This document shows positions 42,844 through 47,823 of a stretch of 47,823 bases of DNA, in pieces (positions within the stretch are counted from its first letter, which is position 1; every line of letters starts with the position of its first letter). Origin of the DNA: an uncultured Clostridia bacterium (GTDB taxonomy: Bacteria; Bacillota; Clostridia; Oscillospirales; QAMX01). The position numbers and the translations under genes are program-made. The stretch covers positions 1 to 47,823 of the forward strand of contig CALWBW010000016.1 of assembly GCA_944376195.1 (NCBI GenBank). Reading direction: 5' to 3'. The notes under the pieces were generated by a model, which was not told where the DNA came from, made no database searches, and saw only the letters and a list, made by a program, of their open reading frames with translations.

Positions 42844-43518
42844 ATGATCTATCTGCTGGAAGACGATGGAAGTATTCGAAACTTTATTGTTTATGCCTTG
42901 AATAATATGAATCTGGAAGCACGAGGGTTTGAACGGCCTTCGGAATTCTGGGAAGCGATGCGCGAGGAATTGCCCCGCCTGGTTTTACTGGATATCATGC
43001 TGCCGGAGCAGGATGGCTTGGAAATACTCAAATTGCTTCGGGAAAAACAGGAAACTGCGCGGCTGCCGATTATTTTGCTGACGGCAAAAGGTACGGAATA
43101 CGATAAGGTCCTTGGGCTGGACAGCGGCGCGGACGATTATATTGCAAAACCTTTTGGCACGATGGAACTCGTTTCGCGTATCAAGGCTCTTTTGCGCCGA
43201 ACGGAAGGTGATGCCGCACAGGAAAGCTATCTTTTGGGTGGACTTTATTTGGAGCCGGCCAGGCACATCGTGCGGGTAAATGGACGGGACGTCACCTTGA
43301 CGTTTAAGGAATTTGAGTTACTTTGTATCTTGTTCCGAAATCGAGGGGTTGTACTTACACGTGATCAGATATTAAATGAGGTCTGGGGATACGCATTCGA
43401 CGGAGAAAACCGGACTGTTGACGTGCATATACGTACGCTTCGTGCGAAACTGGGAGAGTGCGGAGATCTGATTGAAACAGTGCGCGGAGTCGGGTACAAA
43501 ATTGGAGGCGGCATATGA
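42844..43518 (+). CDS. phoP: Response regulator, OmpR/PhoB type
   Basis: 224 residues. A receiver domain (1-115) with acidic residues EDD (6-8), phosphoacceptor Asp50 in LLDIMLP, Thr in LLTAKG and Lys in YIAKPF, and a winged-helix DNA-binding domain (130-222) with RTVDVHIRTLRAKLG. Located 6 bases after phoU and overlapping the kinase gene, it should be the phosphate-starvation regulator that acts on the PHO-box-like repeats before pstS. Confidence 0.9.
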   Translation: MIYLLEDDGSIRNFIVYALNNMNLEARGFERPSEFWEAMREELPRLVLLDIMLPEQDGLEILKLLREKQETARLPIILLTAKGTEYDKVLGLDSGADDYIAKPFGTMELVSRIKALLRRTEGDAAQESYLLGGLYLEPARHIVRVNGRDVTLTFKEFELLCILFRNRGVVLTRDQILNEVWGYAFDGENRTVDVHIRTLRAKLGECGDLIETVRGVGYKIGGGI

Positions 43519-45167
43519 AGAGAAAAATCTTCAGCGGCATTTTTCTGGTGTCGGTTTTGACCTTTTTAGCCTGCCTTGTCCTGATTTTGGGGGTATTATA
43601 TAATTACTTTGATATGCAGCTGATAGAGGGACTGCACACGGAGGGAACTACAATCGCCGCGGGAATAGAGGCAGGCGGTGAAACGTACCTGCAAAACTTA
43701 ACTATGTATGATAATCGCCTTACGTGGATTGCGGCGGATGGCGAGGTTTTATTTGATAATCAGGCAGATCCTTCCTCTATGGAAAATCACTTGGATCGGG
43801 AAGAAATTGCAGAAGCGCTGCAATCCGGCCAGGGCGAGTCTTCGCGTTATTCCGAAACCCTTTCCCAAAAAACCGTATATTATGCTTTAAAATTGTCCGA
43901 TAACAGTGTAATTCGTTTGTCGGACACCCGCTCTACGGTATGGAATCTCTTGTTTGGTATGTTTCAGCCGATTCTTCTCGTTTTAACGATTGCCATTATT
44001 CTTTCCGCCATCCTTGCGTCTCGCATTTCCAAATCGATTGTGCGGCCAATTAATGCAATTGATCTGGAAGCGCCGGACGTAGAGGGGAATTATGACGAGA
44101 TATCCCCCTTACTTTTGAAAATTCATCATCAAAACGATCAAATTCGCCGGCAAATGGAAGAACTGCGCCGTCAGCGCGAGGAATTCCAATTAATTACAGA
44201 AAATATGAGCGAGGGCTTCCTTGTTGTAGACGCAAAAACAGAATTGCTTTCCTACAATTCTGCCGCTTTGCGGCTGCTGGGATCGGGACCAGTAGAAGGA
44301 ACGCCGAGTGTCTTGACGCTGAATCGCGGAGAATCCTTCCGTCATGCAGTGGAAACCGCATTGGCGGGAGAGCACTGCGAACAGACTATGTCGCTGGGAA
44401 GCGCAGTATATCACGTCATTGCAAATCCGGTAACGCATCAGAAAAAACCGGCGGGCGCCGTAATTGTGATTTTGGATTGCACGGAGCGGGAATTGCGCGA
44501 TCAGATGCGGCGTGAATTTACATCCAATGTCTCTCATGAATTGAAAACACCGCTGACCTCCATTTATGGTGTGTCCGAAATGATTGCAAACGGGATTGTA
44601 AAGCCGGGAGATATTCGCTCTTTTGCACAAAATATCCACGAGGAATCGGGAAGATTAATTACGTTAATCGAAGATATTATGAAGCTTTCGCAACTTGATG
44701 AAAACTCCATTCCTGCCGATCCTGTTGCGGTCGATTTATATCAGCTTGCTGCGTCTGTAATCGAACGCCTGAAGAGACAGGCGGAGGAACGCAATATTGC
44801 GGTGGATCTGGATGGCGGAACAGCGATTGTACAGGGAATTCCGAATGTGCTGGAAGAAATGATATATAACCTCTGTGATAACGCTATTAAGTATAATCGA
44901 GATGGCGGCAGAGTCCGAATCTCCGTAAATAAAGACAAAGACGGTCACCCGGTGGTACGTGTGCAGGATACCGGGATTGGGATCCCGAAGGAACATCAGG
45001 CCCGCGTCTTTGAACGCTTTTACCGGGCGGATAAAAGTCATTCCAAAAAGATCGGGGGAACGGGATTGGGGCTTTCCATTGTCAAACATGCCGCAGCTTA
45101 TCATGGCGCAACGGTACGGCTGGAAAGCGAAGAAGGAAAAGGTACCATTGTGACGGTACGCTTTTGA
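43515..45167 (+). CDS. phoR: Sensor histidine kinase, PhoR type
   Basis: 550 residues: membrane helix 1 (about 9-31), extracytoplasmic sensor (32-145), membrane helix 2 (about 146-168), a short juxtamembrane coil (about 200-222), a PAS domain (about 225-325), HisKA with SHELKTPL (phosphoacceptor His341), and HATPase_c with NLCDNAIKYN, DTGIGIP and GTGLGLSIVKH. The PAS between membrane and kinase is typical of PhoR, where PhoU interacts. It overlaps the regulator by four bases and ends at a strong terminator. Confidence 0.92.
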   Translation: MKRKIFSGIFLVSVLTFLACLVLILGVLYNYFDMQLIEGLHTEGTTIAAGIEAGGETYLQNLTMYDNRLTWIAADGEVLFDNQADPSSMENHLDREEIAEALQSGQGESSRYSETLSQKTVYYALKLSDNSVIRLSDTRSTVWNLLFGMFQPILLVLTIAIILSAILASRISKSIVRPINAIDLEAPDVEGNYDEISPLLLKIHHQNDQIRRQMEELRRQREEFQLITENMSEGFLVVDAKTELLSYNSAALRLLGSGPVEGTPSVLTLNRGESFRHAVETALAGEHCEQTMSLGSAVYHVIANPVTHQKKPAGAVIVILDCTERELRDQMRREFTSNVSHELKTPLTSIYGVSEMIANGIVKPGDIRSFAQNIHEESGRLITLIEDIMKLSQLDENSIPADPVAVDLYQLAASVIERLKRQAEERNIAVDLDGGTAIVQGIPNVLEEMIYNLCDNAIKYNRDGGRVRISVNKDKDGHPVVRVQDTGIGIPKEHQARVFERFYRADKSHSKKIGGTGLGLSIVKHAAAYHGATVRLESEEGKGTIVTVRF

Positions 45168-45182
45168 TCAGTCCTTTAATCG

Positions 45183-45222
45183 AAAAAAGAGTCATGCGGA
45201 TTAATCCGCATGACTCTTTTTT
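45183..45222. terminator. Bidirectional terminator at end of pst-pho operon
   Basis: A perfect 40-base palindrome (stem with T6 on each strand, ATTAAT centre), 15 bases after phoR and 23 bases before the convergent aldo/keto reductase stop. Confidence 0.9.
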
Positions 45223-45245
45223 ATTATCTAAAATATCGGAGGGTG

Positions 45246-46214
45246 TTACCGGTTATAGGCAAAGCGTGTACCGGCAAGCGTATGCCAGATCGCATCACAC
45301 ACCTCGAGAACATCCTTGCCAAGCGGCGCACCGTCCAGCGTTGTCAGGTTTTGCTGGAGTTGCGAAAGCTTACTTACCCCGGTGATGACGCTTGTAACGC
45401 CCGGACGCTCCGCGCACCATTTCATAGCAAGCTGTAAAATACTCATGCCGTGCACCTGTGCGAGAGCGGTTAACTTCTCCACGGCGGCGAAATTTTCATC
45501 TGACCAGTAGCGGTCATAATATCCCTTATTATTGGCAAAACGCGTGTTGCCAGCAGGTGTGCCGGGTTTATGTTTTCCGGCGAGCAGGCCGGCTGCGATG
45601 GGATTATAAACCGCCATACCAAGACCATGATGAAGAATGAACGGTACCAGCTCGGATTCAATTCCGCGCGTGATCGCATTATAAACGTTTTGCGTGATGA
45701 CGGGCGCGGGGTACCCACGCTTGTCGCAAACGGCAAGAATGTCCGCAATCTGCCATGCCGCGTAGTTGCTGACGCCGATATAGCGGATTTTTCCAGCGCG
45801 AACCAGACCAGCCATTGTATCCAGTGTTTCTTCAATCGAGGTTTCATAGTCCGGAGCGTGCAGGTAATAGACATCAATATACTCCGTGTCCAATCGCTTC
45901 AGGCTGGCGTCCACCGCCGACAGAATATGGCGGCGGGAAAGGCCGTGGTCGTTGATTCCGCTCCCCATCTGATTGAATACCTTGGTGGCAAGGATAATGC
46001 TGTCGCGGCGGCCTTTCAGGCCCTTGCCGACGATGCGCTCGCTCTCACCCCCGTTATAGGCGTTGGCGGTGTCCCAGAAGTTGATACCGCCGTCTGCCGC
46101 ACAGTCCATAATGGCGAGGCTGTCGGCTTCATTGGTCTGCCCGCCGAACATCATGGTGCCGAGACTGAGCGCCGAGACTTTCAGGCTTGTGCCGGGTAAG
46201 TTGTGATACTGCAT
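45246..46214 (-). CDS. Aldo/keto reductase
   Basis: 322 residues, AKR family. The catalytic tetrad is visible: Asp and Tyr in FWDTANAYN (about 47-55), Lys in ILATKVF (about 78), His in YLHAPD (about 115). It reduces carbonyls with NADPH; the substrate is unknown. AAGGAGGG precedes the ATG. The gene looks richer in GC and in G/C third bases than its neighbours, which could mean recent acquisition, a judgement by eye only. It is divergent from the small membrane protein gene. Confidence 0.9.
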   Translation of the reverse strand: MQYHNLPGTSLKVSALSLGTMMFGGQTNEADSLAIMDCAADGGINFWDTANAYNGGESERIVGKGLKGRRDSIILATKVFNQMGSGINDHGLSRRHILSAVDASLKRLDTEYIDVYYLHAPDYETSIEETLDTMAGLVRAGKIRYIGVSNYAAWQIADILAVCDKRGYPAPVITQNVYNAITRGIESELVPFILHHGLGMAVYNPIAAGLLAGKHKPGTPAGNTRFANNKGYYDRYWSDENFAAVEKLTALAQVHGMSILQLAMKWCAERPGVTSVITGVSKLSQLQQNLTTLDGAPLGKDVLEVCDAIWHTLAGTRFAYNR

Positions 46215-46248
46215 GATGATTCCCTCCTTGTCATTTGTGATACCTGAT

Positions 46249-46299
46249 AATATAAAATGAGATCATTTCCTGGACAAATAAATACATGTATATTAAAAT
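46249..46299. promoter_or_regulatory. Overlapping divergent promoters
   Basis: Minus strand, for the aldo/keto reductase: TTGTCC (46277-46272), 17 bases, TATATT (46254-46249). Plus strand, for the small membrane protein: TGGACA (46271-46276), 17 bases, TAAAAT (46294-46299). The two -35 boxes share the same bases, so the promoters should compete. Confidence 0.5.
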
Positions 46300-46330
46300 T
46301 AAAAGGATGGAAAAAGGACGTGATTCCAAT

Positions 46331-46606
46331 ATGAAGGTAAGGCTAAGAAATTTTCTACATGACTTCTGGTGGCTTCAGATCATTGCGATGACCGTCATAG
46401 AAGGTGTGTTTTTCGCCCACATCTATGAACTGCGCCTCCAAACCGGCGTCTGGAACGCGCTTATGCTGTTCATCTTTGCATTTTCGCTCCTTGCCTATGC
46501 CGCTGTTTGGACATACTATATCGTGCAGGCGTGCAAAAAGAAGAAACAATACGAAAAAGAACACAGCGGAGACGCGCCTGTTTTCCGCAATATCAATACA
46601 AAGTGA
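46331..46606 (+). CDS. Small two-helix membrane protein, unknown function
   Basis: 91 residues: a short amphipathic start (KVRLRNFLHDFWW), two membrane helices (about 15-33 and 42-66), a Lys-rich cytoplasmic stretch (CKKKKQYEKEH) and a polar tail. I do not recognise a family. The start at 46331 (AAAGGA 12 bases upstream) is preferred over ATGs at 46286 and 46307, which lie at or before the promoter or lack a site. Own promoter and terminator. Confidence 0.65.
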   Translation: MKVRLRNFLHDFWWLQIIAMTVIEGVFFAHIYELRLQTGVWNALMLFIFAFSLLAYAAVWTYYIVQACKKKKQYEKEHSGDAPVFRNINTK

Positions 46607-46609
46607 AAA

Positions 46610-46645
46610 CCGTCCGGGACAACATCGTCCCGGACGGCCTTTTTT
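46610..46645 (+). terminator. Intrinsic terminator
   Basis: 11-bp GC-rich stem (46610-46620 with 46627-46637), 6-base loop, then a T-run. Confidence 0.85.
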
Positions 46646-46648
46646 ACA

Positions 46649-46807
46649 TCACAGGACCGTATACTCAAAATTTTCAAAGAGCAGCTGCGTTCCTATATCA
46701 ATTTCTTCCGGCAAAAGCGCCACCGCCACGCGGTTTTCTACTCCGTCCACCGTGCGTAGCACAGCATAATCGCCATCAATTTCGATTACCGTATAGCGAA
46801 TTTCCAT
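46649..46807 (-). CDS. DUF3006-like small protein
   Basis: 52 residues, beta-rich: MEIRYTVIEIDGDYAVLRTV, then ALLPEEIDIGTQL and FEYTVL. The pattern of a first strand, DGDYAVL and a LPxE turn is that of DUF3006 proteins, small partners of unknown function. AGGGGTG lies before the ATG. It starts 10 bases after the D,D-carboxypeptidase stop on the same strand, so the two are cotranscribed; it was too short for routine ORF calling. Confidence 0.7.
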   Translation of the reverse strand: MEIRYTVIEIDGDYAVLRTVDGVENRVAVALLPEEIDIGTQLLFENFEYTVL

Positions 46808-46817
46808 AAAGCACCCC

Positions 46818-47823
46818 TTATTGCAGTTTGATTAGACTGTAAAGCGTCACGGCGTCTTCAGCGTTGAAATGTTCCTCCGAAGTGTAGCCAAACGCACCGA
46901 GCGTAACCAGGATAAACTCCCGTCCGTCAATTTCGCAGTAGCTTGCCAGACACTGTCCGGCAGGCGTGGTGGTCCCGGTTTTCCCACCCAAGATCACAGC
47001 ATGGTTGGAAAGTTCCGTTTCTTCCAGCATGGAAAACATGGTACTGTAAAATGTAATACCATCCGGGTGCATATTGGTGGAAGACGTCGTGTAAAACGGT
47101 TTTCCAATGATTTCCCGGAACATATCAAAATCCAGCGCGTAGTCAAATAGTTTTGCGATATCAGCGGCAGTGGTGCGCATTTTTACATCATGCAAGCCAT
47201 GCACATTGGTGAAATTGGTATGCTTCATATCAAGAGCCGCGGCCTTTTCATTCATCAATGAGACAAACTCTTCAATTGATCCTGCACAGGTTAGCGCAAT
47301 GGCATTTGCAGCGTCTGCACCGGAGGGAAGCAGAAGTCCATGCAAGAGGTCAATATAGGGGACTTCCTCCCCAAGGGAAAAGCCGACGACGGAAGCATCC
47401 GCTTCTGTTAACCCTTCCAGCATTTCCTCAGTAATGGTGACAACGGTATCCAAATCCTCGTGAAGTTCTATTCCCAAAACAGCAGTCATCAGTTTGGTCA
47501 GCGAAGCAGGGTACGTACTGCGGTCGGCATCCCGGGAAAAAAGGACTTGCCCGGAAGCACGATCCAACAAAATGGCACAGGTACTGTGAATATCGGTGGT
47601 ATCGCTGATGGCGGGCAACATATTGCCATACGTTTCCACATAAGACTCGTCTACTGCGATAATAGGTGGTGTATCCGACTCTTCTTCCTCTACGCCTTCC
47701 CGAATGAGTTGCTGTGCCTCATCACGCCCAATGCCGGAACTGTCGGTTGCATAAACAATAGAAGCCGAAGCTTCCTGTTCCAGCCGTTTTTGTTCTGTAT
47801 ATGCCGTGAACCAGTCGGAAAAA
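46818..47823 (-). CDS. D-alanyl-D-alanine carboxypeptidase, S11 family (5' end outside window)
   Basis: Removes the terminal D-Ala of peptidoglycan stem peptides outside the cell. The minus-strand frame is open from the window edge for 335 codons; the signal peptide and first residues are outside. Motif 1 SLTK (Ser nucleophile) and motif 3 KTGTT are intact. Motif 2, normally SxN (SGN), reads SGADAAN, so the expected Asn is Ala. An acidic linker (EEEESDTPP) precedes the domain. The GTG at 47639 is internal, not the real start. DUF3006-like gene downstream. Confidence 0.88.
   Translation of the reverse strand, partial: FSDWFTAYTEQKRLEQEASASIVYATDSSGIGRDEAQQLIREGVEEEESDTPPIIAVDESYVETYGNMLPAISDTTDIHSTCAILLDRASGQVLFSRDADRSTYPASLTKLMTAVLGIELHEDLDTVVTITEEMLEGLTEADASVVGFSLGEEVPYIDLLHGLLLPSGADAANAIALTCAGSIEEFVSLMNEKAAALDMKHTNFTNVHGLHDVKMRTTAADIAKLFDYALDFDMFREIIGKPFYTTSSTNMHPDGITFYSTMFSMLEETELSNHAVILGGKTGTTTPAGQCLASYCEIDGREFILVTLGAFGYTSEEHFNAEDAVTLYSLIKLQ

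Noticed and set aside
45246..46214. Aldo/keto reductase as a clear recent transfer
   Set aside because: The GC difference is judged by eye only and no mobile-element ends flank the gene.
1..47823. CRISPR array, tRNA or rRNA genes, insertion sequences, prophage genes
   Set aside because: No regularly spaced repeats, no clover-leaf with CCA-type ends, and no transposase or phage proteins were seen on either strand.

Overview
The window reads as chromosomal DNA of a low-to-moderate-GC, anaerobic, spore-forming Firmicute, most likely a clostridium of the Oscillospiraceae/Ruminococcaceae type. This placement is inferred from gene content only: a germination protein YpeB, a tyrS T-box leader, a class III (oxygen-sensitive) ribonucleotide reductase, a DnaD/DnaI-type helicase loading pair, a Pst/PhoP/PhoR phosphate locus and EFR1-type ferredoxins. 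Shine-Dalgarno sites are strong, and most transcription units have a recognisable TTGnnn-17-TAtaaT promoter and an intrinsic terminator. I found no rRNA, tRNA, CRISPR array, prophage or insertion sequence.

Layout. 1-8.3 kb: argG (cut by the left edge), a nucleoside phosphorylase, a DUF554 membrane protein, a membrane phosphodiester glycosidase, a pseudo-protease/FHA membrane protein, and the dnaD-dnaI pair. 8.5-15.5 kb: an export system (HlyD-like lipoprotein, a 955-residue FtsX-type permease, two ATPases), followed by ypeB. 15.7-24.9 kb: single-gene units: an SDR, a CAT-fold protein, an alpha/beta hydrolase, a GNAT, aspartate kinase, a methyltransferase, a Cys-containing clostridial protein, an orphan ParA and a gamma-glutamyl hydrolase. 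24.9-29.1 kb: T-box-tyrS-GNAT and rpsB-tsf. 29.1-33.3 kb: the anaerobic dNTP module nrdG-nrdD-trxB with NrdR boxes. 33.4-34.8 kb: an EFR1 ferredoxin and two very small genes. 34.8-38.4 kb: a four-gene sugar-acid-like catabolic operon. 38.7-45.2 kb: pstSCAB-phoU-phoP-phoR. 45.2-47.8 kb: an aldo/keto reductase, a small membrane protein, a DUF3006-like protein and a D,D-carboxypeptidase (cut by the right edge).

The most notable points are protein architectures. The phosphate-binding protein PstS is circularly permuted: its usual C-terminal half comes first. NrdD carries a fused C-terminal glutaredoxin-like domain and lies 12 bases from a thioredoxin reductase gene, which suggests an NADPH-driven rather than formate-driven class III reductase. 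One exporter ATPase ends in an AbrB-like module. One membrane protein joins a dead trypsin-like ectodomain to a cytoplasmic FHA domain. The catabolic operon pairs a canonical SDR with an SDR-like protein lacking the catalytic and cofactor motifs. Regulatory DNA of interest includes an NrdR box inside the nrdG promoter spacer, a folded rpsB leader, a terminator-like hairpin that holds the ypeB ribosome binding site, and an identical 17-base CACGTG-centred element in two intergenic regions.
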